This document shows positions 11,781 to 22,609 of a stretch of DNA of 63,526 bases, in pieces. The notes beneath the pieces were generated by a model. That model saw only the letters and a list, made by a program, of their open reading frames with translations. It was not told the DNA's origin and ran no database searches. The stretch is from Prorocentrum cordatum. Taxonomy: Eukaryota; Sar; Dinophyceae; Prorocentrales; Prorocentraceae. How positions within the stretch are numbered: position 1 is the stretch's first letter; the number at the start of each line of letters is the position of its first letter. Where the stretch lies: the NCBI GenBank assembly GCA_963575745.1, contig CAUYUJ010015697.1, positions 70,161 to 133,686 on the forward strand, in the 5' to 3' direction. A program made the position numbers and the translations under genes.

Positions 11781-12249
11781 AGCACCAGAAGCAACGACAG
11801 CTTCAGACCCAGCAGCAGAGACCACTGTGGACTATCCACCTGGGGCGCTGGGCGCGACGATCGAGTGCCCACTTGGAAAAGCTGACGTGACCGTCGAGTG
11901 CCCACCTGAACCGTTGAAAGAGTCGCTGCCGTATCCAGAATCCCACATGGCGACTTCGACCCGATATGCATGCAGCTGGGAGCGCAGGTAAAGATCAACA
12001 TTGGTTCGACAGCAAGGGCGGCGCAGGAATTGTTCTCTGTTCTTCAAGGACCACGACAGACGGAGGCGTGTTTCTGGTGCGATATTAATGCTGGCGACGC
12101 TTCTTCGTAAGCCAAGAGGCTTTCTTGACCGGGGGCGGCGTCATCAAGCGATCGACGCGGCATGGTTGCGAAAATGGAAGACGCGACATCCACCGGTGGT
12201 CAATTCACGAATTTGCGGGCGAGGCTTCATGGGCGGTCAACGTCAAGGA

Positions 12250-12545
12250 GTACATCGACACTCATCTGCATCTTCAGCACTTTCATAGATTGGCTTTGAC
12301 TATAGGAGCCCAGCGCCAATGGGGCTGCGAGGCTATCGACGTCTCGACCGCATTGTTTGCAGGGTTTTCGCTTCCAGGAGATCGAAGCACGAGCGAGAGA
12401 CATTAGTCGCGAATGTATGCGCACCCGGACAGTCTGGTTACGCACTCCAGCGAACGCGTGGCGACATCTCCAGATGGGTTGCACGACAACTGAGGACGTC
12501 GAAGGTTTTTTCGTTGTTCCATGGCTGAGCGAAACTATGCATGGA
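12250..12545 (+). pseudogene. reverse transcriptase remnant, copia-like
   Basis: One frame reads FHRLALTIGAQRQWGCEAID then VSTALFAGF. This fits the copia reverse transcriptase motif A, in which the Asp of the (L/I)DVxxAFLxG signature is catalytic. After a one-base shift it continues FQEIEARARDISREC and NAWRHLQMG, matching the segment that follows. The Y/FVDD motif is not clearly readable downstream (a possible MHVDG is near 12670). The fragment is frameshifted and inactive. Confidence 0.6.
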
Positions 12546-13892
12546 CTGGTTGGTTGACCAATTCGGTTTCAGATGGCATTTTTGTGTTCTCAGCGAGCTG
12601 AAGATGAAGCGCTACAGGTCAATTCGCGATGGCTACTTATCATAAGTGTTCGGCACGGGATCTTCTATGCATGTTGATGGTCCTTTGGTTTTGGCAATGA
12701 AGAACTGGATCGCGTGAGCTCAGCAGCAAGTGGGGCGCAAATGTGGCATGGCGTGGGGTTGTTTATGAAAAAGGCTCGGCCCCGGACATTCTTTTTTGCG
12801 CCAGGACCCCTACTTGAATTGTCTCGAGCCGATGACCCTCGTGGAGAAGACAGCGGGCACTGCCGAACTATGCGATGGGGATCAGCATTCTCTCAGGCCT
12901 TCGTTGCTGAGCCTATTGCGGCTGGCCAAGACGAGATGCGGCATGTCACGAGGTATTGCCCACCTGCAGCCGGGGGTGGCCAGAAGGGCATCCATGTCAA
13001 GCAGCTGCGCGCATTTCTTTATGCAGGGCTGCGTGTTTCAGATCTTTGACCACATCGGCGACTGGTCCACATGACAGACAGCAGCACCTGCTATCCACAA
13101 GGAGTGCGCATCGTCTTACAGGGCCAGGGAACATGCAGCCTTGCGTCGCGGAGCTCAAGAGCAGTGCAACGGAGACGACGCCGATTGTTCGGTGGGCGTT
13201 GCGTTCCCGCTGAGGACCAGCTCACAGAAAGCACAGGGAGTTTGTATGTCTACTCGGCACGGCCATGGCAAACATCATAGCATCGAGAATCACAGAGTTG
13301 GGCTATCTTCAGGTTTGTGGAGAAGTACCGACCGCACGAGGTATACTGGAAGTACACAGGCGATGGTAACGCCAAGCTCCAGTGGACATCTGTACGGACG
13401 CGATGAATCTCTTCGAGCTTACATGTTTCCCGAAGTCATTTCCCAACGACAAGCGCCATTGAGCTGGCATTCTAGCTCGACGAGGAGATCCACTCACAAG
13501 GTGGATTCGGCCTGTCATGCATCTTCCGCCACGGTCGCGCTAGCGGGCCAGCTCGCCAAGAAGATGCGATCGCCAATGTCCAGGCGTTTTCTGACAACTG
13601 GTTGGGGTTTAATGAGAAAGAGAAAAACATCCGACTTCGACGCGGGGTACAATGTCCAGCTACGTATACCGAACAATACCTACGACACAATGCTCATGCC
13701 GCAGCTTTCATCGACATTGGTGAATCGCTAGGTCGTCCGATTTTTTTGTGGAGTTCTAATCCTGCTACGGGAAGGAGGTCGGCGATCAGTGGTGATCGAA
13801 TCCCGAGATGATTTGTCAGGATTTCCAAAGCATCGTTGGCACCACGAACCAGCAACATAGTATGGATGGGTCACAAGAGGACCAAATCACAC

Positions 13893-14031
13893 CCCGACTA
13901 TTTCCAGGACGTCGTCCTGAGAGAGAGAGGGAGAGACTGCTGTCGACATGATGTAAGGAGTTATAGAGCGCAGGTGCGTATGTGCACTGTACAGGCCTTG
14001 ACTCAAGGACGAAGAGTAGACTGGAGGAGGA
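13893..14031 (+). repeat. probable 3' LTR remnant of the copia-like element
   Basis: Carries GACTATTTCCAGG, CGACATGATGTAAGG, GAGCGCAGGTGCGTATGTG and AAGGACGAAGAGTAGA, in the order seen at 4505-4635. Identity is well below that of a recent insertion, so the element is old. Its outer boundary is unclear. Confidence 0.55.
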
Positions 14032-14384
14032 GGAGGACCAGTGTAAACCCAATACTCATCATTGATGTTGGAATAAACCCTCCCGCCAAGCTCCTTCTTC
14101 ACAAGCGCAGACCCTTACAACTGCCCCACGGGGAGACAACCATCTGAAGATCTCGAAGCGTGCCAAAGCACCGTTCTCGGGAGTCCAACGCAATGAATTC
14201 GCCTGACTGTTGCGTCTTGGCCATCCTAGCTGTGCCAGGATGCGATTCGTGGGATTTCAACACCCTAAATCAACACAGTTACTGCGCCCGGGCAATCCTG
14301 AACCGGTCCAGGACGCCATGTCTGGTGCTTTAATCATGGGCGCCCGCGAAATTCGTGCATTGGACGAGATAGCGCGGCGCTACA

Positions 14385-14620
14385 GCGAGAACCACATTAT
14401 GAGAAAGAGCCGCCTTCAATCCGCGACGCTCCTGCAACGTTGTAAGACGAGTGCGCACGGCGCTAAGGCAACAACAGAAAACACATTTTGGAAACGGGCT
14501 GCTCTTAAGCTTCAGGATCATAATTGGTAATGGAGTCTCAGGCGAAACGCCCGGACCGCCGTTCCGATTGGCCTCGGGGTGCGACAGGGAAGAGTTACTT
14601 TTAAGGGACATGGATGAAGG
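14385..14620. repeat. remnant of the 83-bp repeat family and its downstream block
   Basis: Contains GAGCCGCCTTCAATCCGCGA, GCGCACGGCGCTAAGG and then GAGTCTCAGGCGAAACGCCC, TCGGGGTGCGACAGGGAAGA. The same words follow each other at 31985-32150, next to the clean 83-bp array. It is probably an old copy of the same repeat. Confidence 0.6.
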
Positions 14621-14629
14621 AGAAGAAGG

Positions 14630-15101
14630 GGAGGAATATAAGGATGATGATGATGAGGAGGAGGAGGACGAGGAGGTGGAGGAGGAGGAGGAAGAGGAGG
14701 AGGAGGAGGAGGAGGAGCAGGATGATGATGATGATGATGATGATGAGGAGGAGGAGGAAGAGACGGATGATGATGATGATGATGATGATGAGGAGGAGGA
14801 GGAGGAGGAGGACGAGGAGGTGGGGGAGGAGAAGGAGGAGGAGGAGGAAAAAAAAACATAATAATAATGATACTAATAATAATCATGATAATAATAACAA
14901 CAACAGTAATAGTAATAACACTAATAGTAATAATAATAATAATAATAATACTAATAATAAATAGGAATAATAATACAACAAAATAAAAGAATACCGAATA
15001 ATAATAAGCTATTATAATAGCCAACAATACGAATAATACTATTACAATATCAGAAAATAATAATATTGGAGTAAGAGAACTACTACTACTACTACTACTA
15101 C

Positions 15102-15133
<32 letters not shown>

Positions 15134-15445
15134 ATAATAATAATATACGAAAAAAAAAAAAAGAAGAATAACAATAACTACTACTAGTAAAATAATAAGG
15201 AGGGAGGAGCAAAAGGAGGAGGAGGTGAGGAGGAGGAGGAGGAGGAGGAAAAGGAGAGAAAAGGCGAGAGGAGGAGGAGGAGAGGCGGAAAAAGGGGGGG
15301 GGGGAGAGGAGGAGGAGGAGGAGGAGGAGGAGGAGGAGGAGGAGGAGGAGGAGGAGGAGGAGGAGGAAGAAAGGGATTGGGAGGAGGATTGGGAGGAGGA
15401 AAGGGAAGCGGAGGAGGAGGAGGATGAGGAGGAGGAGGCGGAGGA
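14630..15445. repeat. compound microsatellite: GAG/GAT, AAT/ACT, GGA
   Basis: Three blocks: GAG and GAT triplets (14630-14850), AAT/ATA/ACT triplets (14855-15190) and GGA triplets (15195-15445). It lies immediately upstream of LINE-1 and gives only low-complexity frames. Confidence 0.95.
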
Positions 15446-15446
15446 G

Positions 15447-16805
15447 GCCGCCACCGCCTCTCGGTCGTCCCCCTTCTATTTTCCCCAGCAGGAGCCAGCT
15501 CGTCCTGCTTGGGAGCCATCATTGCCTCAGCGTTTCAATTTAAGTAAGTCTCAGTCTCGGAAGCTTGAGCGCCAGCAAGCCAGTCCAGTTTCCAGGGCTG
15601 ACCAGGGAGAGAGTTTTTTCTCGGTAGAATCATGCAACACGACCTGTTGGAAGTCGGCGAAGCAGTATCTTGAGGGTGAGTGTCAGTCTAGCGTAGCAGT
15701 ACTGCAAGAGATCACTGTTGAACCGAGCGAGCTGCAGGAGCGTGAACAGACACTGCGAGGTCTAGGGTGGCATGCCAGTCTGTCGCCGTCCATAGTTACA
15801 GATGCAGGAGGGCTCTCGTCAGGGGTGGCGGTGGCCTGCAGGAAGCACATAGGTCTGGGGATGCCTCCGACAGCAGTTCGAGACCTTCCTGCACCGCATC
15901 GGCAATCGCTACGATGGATCAATACGTTCGTTCCAGGCGGATTTGTACTAGGTTCGGTTTATCTTCCCGACGCAGACCCACTAGGACCCGAAGGGAGTCG
16001 AATTTTCAGTCGGCTGGGAGAACGCCTTCATAGTTGGGGGTCGCCGTTCATCCTAGGGGGGGACTGGAATGTTTCACCAGAGGTGTTCAAGGAGATGGGG
16101 TGGGCTGGAAAACTCGGGGGCCAGGTCATCCATCCCACCACCTACACGTGTAAGTCGACAGCCAAGGTTTGGAGGACAATCGACTATTTTGTGATGTCGG
16201 CAGGTCTAGCGGCGAATGTTCACTCGTGCCATCTCAATAGGAAGGCGTCCACCAAGCCGCATTGGCCTGTCATTGTGCAGTTTAAGGGCAAGCCGATGGA
16301 GCATCTCGTTCGGGTGCTCAAGAAGCCTGCCGCGTTCCCCAATGAGGTAGTCATTGGCCCGATGAAGGAGCCCCGCGACTACCACCAGCTGCTGGCGCAG
16401 GCGAGGCAGCGTGGTGGCCGAGAGGCTCTGGACAGCTGTTTTACTGAGTTTATGGGGTTTCTTGAGGCGGAGCTGGGAGAGTACCGCGGGGTCTCGGATC
16501 AGAAGAAGTATTTTGGAAGGTCCAGGGAGCCCGGGTTCAGGATGGTACCCGCCTTGAAGACCTCAGGAGGCAAGTATCCAGTAGGCTGCCCACGAAGCAG
16601 AGGATGGAGGAGAGTTGAGATTTGGTTCCAGGAGCTCGCGTACCTCAGGACTAGCGCTTCGGAGTGGGGGACGGCTAGCACCATGGGGATCCTGGGGCAA
16701 ATACGACGGGGCCCACACCAGCTTCGCGAGCAGCAGGATTGGGAAGGCTGGAGGCCTTCTCGAGAGCAGTTGATGAACGCAGATGTTGAGCAGCTTCGAC
16801 GCTGA
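15447..16805 (+). pseudogene. LINE-1 apurinic-type endonuclease (EEP family) region
   Basis: The frame reads SCNTTCWKSA, SSVAVLQEITVE, GFVLGSVYLPD, FILGGDWNVSPE, WRTIDYFVMSAG and KPHWPVIVQF. These correspond to the conserved Asn, LQE metal ligand, YxPx, GDWN, R-x-I/D-Y and terminal S/P-H blocks of LINE endonucleases in the endonuclease/exonuclease/phosphatase fold. Such enzymes nick target DNA to prime reverse transcription. The 5' part of the open frame (from 15225) is only translated GGA repeat and is excluded. A TGA at 16803-16805 ends it; a +1 frame (FDAEAKRLARFHFRWRDR) bridges to the next segment. Confidence 0.8.
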
Positions 16806-17801
16806 GGCGAAGAGGCTGGCAAGGTTTCACTTTCGCTGGAGAGATCGTTCGCCTCTGAACGGTCCAAGCAGTGGCGCGGGTGGGTCAAGCAAGCGGTGGC
16901 CAATGGAGGGGGCCAAGCCCACAAGTACAGCCAGGTCCCCATAGGTTGGATCCCGGAGGCCCCAGCTGGAGCTAAGAAGTCGGATGCCCCGAGAGTGCCC
17001 ATGGGCCCGCAGGAGCAGGTGGACGACTTGTACGGTTACTGGCTAGGACATTGGGCCCCTCCAGAGGCTGCTAGGAGTCTTCCTGACCCCATCGAGTACC
17101 TCACGAGCGAGATAGATAAGCAGGCGCAGGAGCAGGGTTGCAGGCTGGAAGATCTTGTGGGCCCCCCAAAGACCCCCAGTGAGATCAGAGCTGCAGCGAG
17201 GAGGTTTAAGCGTTTCACGGCGTGCGGGATCGACATGCTCAGGCCCAGGGACCTTGACGCGGCCACATATGGGATCCTCGAGGTGCTAGGTGAGCTCTGG
17301 GTCTGGATGGAGTGTCTTGGGACGTACCCCACCCTGATGCTGACCACGGTCCTCGCGATGCTAGGTAAGCCCGAAGGAGGTTTTCGACCGATAGGCTTGC
17401 TCCCAACCCCCGTCAGAGTTTTCTCGAAGTTAGATCGACCTGAGATCCGTGCGTGGGAGGCTTCGGTCAAGCGGCCCTACAGGCACGGGATTTCGGGTAG
17501 AAGTTGCGAGAGAGCGGTGTGGGAGCAGAGCCTAGTGGTCGAGCAGCACATCAGTGCAGGAGGCTGCTCGGCATGTGGGCTCGTGGACTTGACCAAGGCA
17601 TGCGAGAAGGTGAACCATTACCTTCTCGCTCGGGCGGCAGTCAAGCATAGATATAATCTGATTCGTCTTCGTTTGAAGCTGTCCTTGTATCGCGGCAAGC
17701 GGGTCATCCGCATTCTAGGAGTGTGCGCGTTAGTGGCAGAAGTTGACCAGGGTATTCTTGCAGGCTGCGGTGAAGCGACCAGTTTGCTCAGCTGCCTTTA
17801 G
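16806..17801 (+). pseudogene. LINE-1 reverse transcriptase, N-terminal half
   Basis: The frame (with a Met at 16896) carries FTACGIDMLRPRDL, KPEGGFRPIGLLPTPVRVFS (RT motif 2), CGLVDLTKACEKVNHYLLAR (motif A with the catalytic Asp in LVDL) and DQGILAGCGEATSL (motif B). An in-frame TAG at 17799-17801 stops it just before motif C. Family knowledge: this is the fingers/palm of a non-LTR reverse transcriptase. Confidence 0.8.
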
Positions 17802-18548
17802 CTGGACCCCTTGGATTCGACTTGCGAGCACTTTGGCAGCGTAGGCATATACAACGTCGTCGACGATATCACATTGCAGTCGTCTGGTCACTCGTCGCAG
17901 GTGGAAGTCAGGTTGCCGAGGGCGATCTTTTACTTGTGCACGCTGCTCGAGCGGCTACTGTTAGTGATTTCACAGTCCAAGGGCCTCGTGCTGAGCACCC
18001 ACGCGAGCATGCGGCAGGTCATAGTCAGAAAGCTTCGGAAGTGGAACTTCGGGGGGGCGCTTTCGGGAAGGAATCTGGGATGTGACCAAACGATGGCTGC
18101 CGAGGGGGCCCGTGGGTCCAAGGTGTTACAAGCCAGGCTGAGGCGCCTCAAGGGGCGCAGAGGAAGGATCCGCGGGCTCAGGAGCTCTAGGAAGGGATTG
18201 ATGCGGGTGGCCCGTTCTGGGGGACTTGCTGCTACCACATATGGAGCGAGAGTGAACGGGGTGGCCACCACGAAGCTTCAGCAGATAAGGAGTGCGGTTG
18301 GAGCGGCTGTGTTTGGGACTCCCAAGGGCAGGAGCAGGACTCTGGAGTTTCTTCTCAGCGAGGAGCCCAAGGGGGACCCAGCTTTCGACTCGAACCTTTT
18401 GCCGCTCCTCATGTGGGGCCAGGCGGTCAGGAACAAGTGGGTGGAGCCCAAGGCGACGCAGCAGAGTTTCCAGTTTTTTCAGGAACAAGCAGGATTTCGA
18501 CTGGAGCCAGGTGAGAGGCCCAGCAGGTGCGGTCGTCTTGACCCTTAG
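17802..18548 (+). pseudogene. LINE-1 reverse transcriptase, motif C and thumb
   Basis: Continues in the same frame after the TAG. IYNVVDDITLQSSG holds the catalytic Asp pair (VVDD in place of the usual YxDD/FxDD). It is followed by SQSKGLVLSTHASM and the basic stretch RLRRLKGRRGRIRGLRSSRK, then HMWG-like GQAVRNKWVEPK. The frame ends at TAG 18546-18548, and the protein continues in the +1 frame. Confidence 0.75.
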
Positions 18549-20112
18549 GCGGATAGGCTTGGAACCGAGGGCCTGGAACCTGTTCGTCACCAACTCGGGG
18601 TTAGTGATTGACTTGGAGTATCTTGGAGGGCGTTCTCTGAAGATGGTTCTGGAGAGGTTTGTTCGGGAACACCTCGTCAGAAGCCTTGGGGATGGTCGCG
18701 TGGAAGGCCTCGACGAGGGGCCGCTGCTGGAACCAGTCATCGAAGTGCTCAGGGACCTCAGGGCCAAGGGCCGGTGGCAGGCGGCGGCGGGTCTCGCGGG
18801 TGTGGTCGCAGGCGGGTATCAGACTCAGGATGAGCTGTACCAGGACAGGCGAGTTTTGGACGACAAGTGCATGCTGTGCCAAGGAGAAGTAGGTTCTGCA
18901 TTACACAGGTTTCGATGCCCAGCCCATCAGCCACGAATTCGAGACCTCGGAGTCCAAGAGTTGTTGGACACGCCGGTGCTGCCAGGAACGGAGGCGCTCC
19001 ACACGAGGGCGCTCTTTCCGAGTGTCGAGTGGGCTTGGCCCACACCGTGCCAGCAGGCAGGATTTCGGTGGGGCGTGGTGCCGCCGAACGGGGTGCTCGA
19101 CAAAAGAGTGTGTCTCGACGGATCAGGGTATGACCAAGATCAGCCTTCCCTGGCCCGCGCGGGGTGGGCGGTGGTCACTGTCGCGGCGAGCGGGCACATC
19201 ATGGGCTCGGCGTACGGGCCCCTGCCGCGCGTCGTGCAGCTCGCGGGGGCGGGGGAGGTGCACGCCTTCCTCATGGCGTTGCGGTTGGCGGGCCCGCAAG
19301 GGCTTGATGTGATCACTGATTGCAAGATGGTGGAAGATATGTGGGGGTTCGGGCCAGAGCAGAACTTAGAGGACGTAGCATATTCGGAGCTTCGGAGGGA
19401 AATATTTCAGTTGGCAGAGGATCTCGGACGCGATCTGATTTCGGTACGTAGGGTTAGGTCTCACCTCTCCCTCGGTCAGGCCCGCAGGCAAGGGGTGAGT
19501 GAGTGGGAGTGGAGAGGCAGCGAGCGGGCAGGCGAGCTCGCCAAGCTTGGGGCCCAGGCTCATCCCACTAACCCCCTAGTCAAGGCTCAGCTGAAACTTA
19601 GCTTTAGCTTAGTCAAACAGTCGGCCTGGCTGATTGCCGAGGTCATGAACGACCTCTCGGTAAAGGATTTCCCAGACGTGGCGCGGGTTCGCAGGCCTCG
19701 ACGGCCCAAGCCACAAGTGCTGCAGTTGATTCCAGAGCCCAATGGGCATTTAATTGAGAAGTCTGGCAAGCAGTACAGGTGTGCGACGTGCGGCGAGAGG
19801 GGCCGCTCGAGGGCACACATTGCTTTGACGCCTTGCGGCGGTCCGCCGAGGGTTGCGAGGACGGCGCACTGGAGCCACAGGCTCTGGCTGGGTGGGGGTC
19901 GGGTGGCCTGGTGCACGCGTTGCGGCGCTTTTGGGTCCGCTCGGTTTCGGCTCCTGGGGACTCGGTGTGAAGGAGGTCCTCGCAACCGTGATACCGCTAA
20001 TGGTCTCAGAATGCTTTGGAATGGAGTGGACCCCAGCTCGAAGACGAGCTTCGGGAGGTCTGTTCCGCTCAGATGGCAGGTTCAGACGGGTTGGTCGTCC
20101 GCCCCCGCCTGA
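18480..20112 (+). pseudogene. LINE-1 C-terminal region: RNase H and Cys-rich segments
   Basis: Within an open frame that starts at 18292, the homologous part begins near 18490. It has CMLCQGEVGSALHRFRC (Cys/His-rich), then an RNase H domain: the catalytic Asp in CLDGSGYDQD, Glu in GEVHAFLMAL, Asp in VITDCKMVED and His in RRVRSHLSLG. Two Cys pairs follow (CATCGERGR, CTRCGAFG). RNase H removes the RNA template during second-strand synthesis. The frame stays open for 606 codons, so this half decayed less than the 5' half. Confidence 0.8.
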
Positions 20113-20130
20113 ACTCATCTTTCAACACTT

Positions 20131-20730
20131 GCCCTTTGTACTGTTTTTTGGGCTGCCTTATCGCTCAGCGGTAACGGACAGCTAATGAGCCAATCGGAGC
20201 CAATAGGAGGAGGACGAGGAGGAGGAAGATGAGGAGGAGGAGGAGGAAGAGGAGGAGGAGGAGGAGAAGGAGGAGGAAAACGAGGAGGAGGAGGAGCAGG
20301 AACAGGAGGAGGAGGAGGATGGAGGAGGAGGACGAGGAGGAGAGGGAGGAGGAGGAGGAGACGAGGCGGAGAGGACGAGGAGGCGGAGGAGGGAGGAGGA
20401 GGAGGAGGAGGAGGAAGGGTGAGGCTCGCCCCCAGCGCCTCCGAGGCGCCCGGGTCGGACTCGTTTCCGAGAGCCCCTCCTCCTCCCCTGTCGGGTCCAG
20501 AGTAAGTTTGCTCGTGCTGGGCCTCGGTGCCAAGCCTGCGAAGCCTGAGGAGGAGGCTAGGAGGAGGAGGAGGAGAGGAGGAGGAGGAGGAGGAGGAAGG
20601 AGGAAGGAGGAGGAGGAGGAAGGGGGGGGGAGGGGGAGGAGGAGGGCGGGGGGGGGAAGGGGGAGGGGGAGGGGGAGGAGGGGGAGGGGGAGGGCTATAG
20701 AGGAGGAGGACGCGGGAGGCACGCGGGCAC
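20131..20730. repeat. (GGA)n-rich tract, two blocks
   Basis: GGA/GAG triplets run at 20200-20420 and 20545-20730, separated by about 120 bp of GC-rich unique sequence. The second block grades into GGGGGA. There is no gene. Confidence 0.9.
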
Positions 20731-20825
20731 GGTGGTGCTCCGCGCGGATTGTTTGGATCCGCGCGGGGGTCCCCCTTGGCGGCGCCTCGGGTGCCGCCCC
20801 TGGCGCGCAACGCCAAACAAAATAT
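20731..20825. mobile_element. family G GC-rich repeat fragment
   Basis: GTCCCCCTTGGCGGCGCCTC and GCCGCCCCTGGCGCGC resemble the core of family G at 33602-33736 and 34935-35065. The terminal repeats are not clear. Confidence 0.45.
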
Positions 20826-20940
20826 GGTCATGGCTCTTGTTATTATTATTTTTCTTCTTATTATTATTCTTCTTCTGCTTATTCTTCTTCTTCTTCTTCT
20901 TTTTCTTCTTCTTATTATTATTATTCTTCTTCTCAGCAAG
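20826..20940. repeat. TTC/TTA microsatellite
   Basis: About 110 bp of TTATTATT and CTTCTTCTT units. Low complexity, with no gene. Confidence 0.9.
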
Positions 20941-22159
20941 TACGCATAGAACCAGGCAGTGAATTGATTAATTGTTGCACGTCGTCCCCACATGGGCAAG
21001 TTCGGCACAGTCTCTTTGGGGAGAGCGTCTGATGGAACTGCGGGGGTGCAAGTCTCCCCCCCTCCGCATACGACGCGGTGTCAGCATTGCCCGCTCTTGC
21101 CGCAAGATTGATCATGTCCATCGTACGCGGGTACATGCCCCCTGCTCGGGTACTACCCAAAGACCAGGCGAATGATAAACATGCAGCGGCAAACGTGCTG
21201 GAAAAGAGAGCTTCAAAAAGGGACGATAATGGAAGCGCTTGCAGCGAGGATGCCGAGGGCGGAGGAAGATATGTCGGAGGCGCTACACAACATTCCGATA
21301 CCACGCACGGCAATTACCCATGGTTCCTTGAAGGGATGAAAGGCCCACCGAGTGCCTTTTATAACCAGCGCTACCAGGCGAGGCCAGGGTGCACTGCTAG
21401 TACGTTGTGCCAATAGTTGTTCTATTCGTGAGCATCCCCGCACATGCCATTGTGTCTTGTGGGGGGCGAACACGGAACACGCTCCTTTGTATAAACCATA
21501 GCGAAGCCATTCATGCAAGAAGTTGGCGTCGACACGTCCAACGTTTTCAATACAAAATGTCATAATCTTATGCGCGAGATCGATACGTGCGCTTCCACCC
21601 AGGAGACGACTTCTGTTCGCCACCATGCAGCCCACACACACAACCTACAAGTGCTTTTTCATCGCGTACTTCATCGTTCTACTCGTCCGAGCGACGGGGG
21701 GAGGAGGCAGGAGGGGGAGGATAAATGAGTCTTGTCGGAAGCTCTTTCCATCATGCATAAAAGTTCATTGATCCATAAGTGTACAGGCTACTAAAGGCCG
21801 CTACAGGCCACCAGAGGCCGTTCAAGTCCATTAGAGGCAGCTAGAAGGCCACGAACGGCGACCAATATTGCACCACAGGTCATTAAAGACTACCAAGCCG
21901 AGGCGGCGCATGTTGGAATAAGTGTCCGAAAAGACTGGCCTAAGGAGGAGAGGAGGAGGAGCACAAGGGAGCGAGGAGGCGGAGAAGAGGGGGCGAGGGC
22001 CCCCTCCTCCAGCTCCCCCCCCAGAGGTTCGTGGAGGGAGGAATGTTCATGCCACGCGCTGAGGGAGCCCCATGGGGTCGGCGAAACAAGCGGTGTCCAC
22101 GCGGCAGGAAGGGGCAGGAGGAGGATTGGGGCGGAGGAAACGGAAGGAGGGAACATTCC
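20941..22159. other. no gene recognised
   Basis: 1.2 kb of mixed sequence. Around 21780-21850 a short degenerate repeat (CCACTAGAGGC-like: AGGCTACTAAAGGCCGC, AGGCCACCAGAGGCCG, CATTAGAGGCAG) is visible. Open frames of up to 140 codons have no recognisable domain. Confidence 0.5.
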
Positions 22160-22166
22160 AGGCCTC

Positions 22167-22380
22167 CTAGATGGGGTCGGAGTAGATGGGGTCGGAGGAT
22201 CGCGCCGCATCGCCGATGCATCGGCGATGCGGCTCGATGTGGAGCCCGATTTTCTCCACGCTGGCGTCGCCGATACATCGCCGACGTCGCCGATGCATTG
22301 CCGATGCATCGCCGATGCATCGGCGATGCATTGGCGATGCTGCGCGATCCTTCGTCCCCATCTACTCGGATCCCATTTAG
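22167..22380. mobile_element. MITE family E: long-TIR palindromic element
   Basis: A 214-bp element whose ends are inverted repeats of roughly 60 bp: the left GAGTAGATGGGGTCGGAGGA matches the reverse complement of the right (GAGTAGATGGGGACGAAGGA). The TIRs are rich in the self-complementary word GCCGATGCATCGGC. A direct repeat AGGCCTC lies outside both ends (22160-22166 and 22382-22388), consistent with a 7-8 bp target duplication. Non-coding. Confidence 0.8.
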
Positions 22381-22506
22381 GAGGCCTCTGAACATGAGGA
22401 GGCAGGAAAGATCAGGAGGACGAGGGAGGCGGTGGAGGGAGGAGGACGAGGAGAGGGAGGAGGACCTCCCCGAAGCCCCGCCTCCAGCCCATTCCCCCCC
22501 TGAAAG

Positions 22507-22609
22507 TACATCGCCCTGCTGGGCGCGAAGCCGACGGACCAGTTCGTGATGCCGGTGCCCTCGTTCAACGTCATCAACGGCGGCAGCCACGCCGGGAACC
22601 GGCTCGCGT
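22507..22609 (+). CDS. ENO: enolase exon w1 (H159 loop)
   Basis: Encodes [20 protein letters not shown] followed by [14 protein letters not shown] and the first base of a Cys codon. [15 protein letters not shown] is the highly conserved enolase loop with catalytic His159. The acceptor is GAAAG at 22502-22506. Downstream the coding sequence would continue GCCAGG, and GCCAGG is also present at the start of exon w2, so the exact cut is ambiguous by 6 nt; placing it before 22610 gives a GC...AG intron. No N-terminal enolase exon was found in the 22.5 kb upstream. Confidence 0.92.

Larger units (their letters stand above)
4500..14130 (+). pseudogene. decayed Ty1/copia-like LTR retrotransposon
   Basis: This 9.6-kb stretch holds fragments of one polyprotein spread over all three plus frames by many indels. 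The order is a capsid-like fragment near 7260-7390 (DKYYLSMRDEVYSLRTF), integrase C-terminal pieces at 8990-9560, a proline-rich linker (9567-10580), then reverse transcriptase near 12250-12480. That order (integrase before reverse transcriptase) is the Ty1/copia order. Related blocks at both ends (4505-4635, 13893-14031) look like degenerate LTRs. Many stops and frameshifts mean it is dead. The copia assignment rests on short motifs read by eye. Confidence 0.65.
15447..20130 (+). mobile_element. LINE-1: decayed non-LTR retrotransposon (EN-RT-RNase H)
   Basis: Endonuclease, reverse transcriptase, RNase H and terminal zinc-finger-like motifs occur in order on one strand, interrupted by an in-frame TGA (16803), a shifted segment (16806-16870), an in-frame TAG (17799) and a frame change near 18500. 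The left end abuts a GGA tract and no 5' UTR is seen. The right end is near 20130, followed by GCTCAGCGGTAACGGACAGC and another GGA tract. It lies upstream of the first recognised enolase exon. It is inactive but still alignable. Confidence 0.85.

Noticed and set aside
20115-21032. Frames of 185-297 codons rich in Pro, Arg and Leu
   Set aside because: They lie across GGA and TTC tracts; composition and lack of any motif argue against genes.
22190-22370. GATGCATCGGCGATG repeats considered as a CRISPR-like array
   Set aside because: There are no regular spacers; the words are nested in one large inverted repeat, and the context is eukaryotic nuclear DNA.
161-22506. Searched for N-terminal enolase exons (DSRGNPTVEV, SGASTG, GANAILGVS)
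   Set aside because: No frame on the plus strand matches these blocks, so the first exons are taken to lie upstream of the window.
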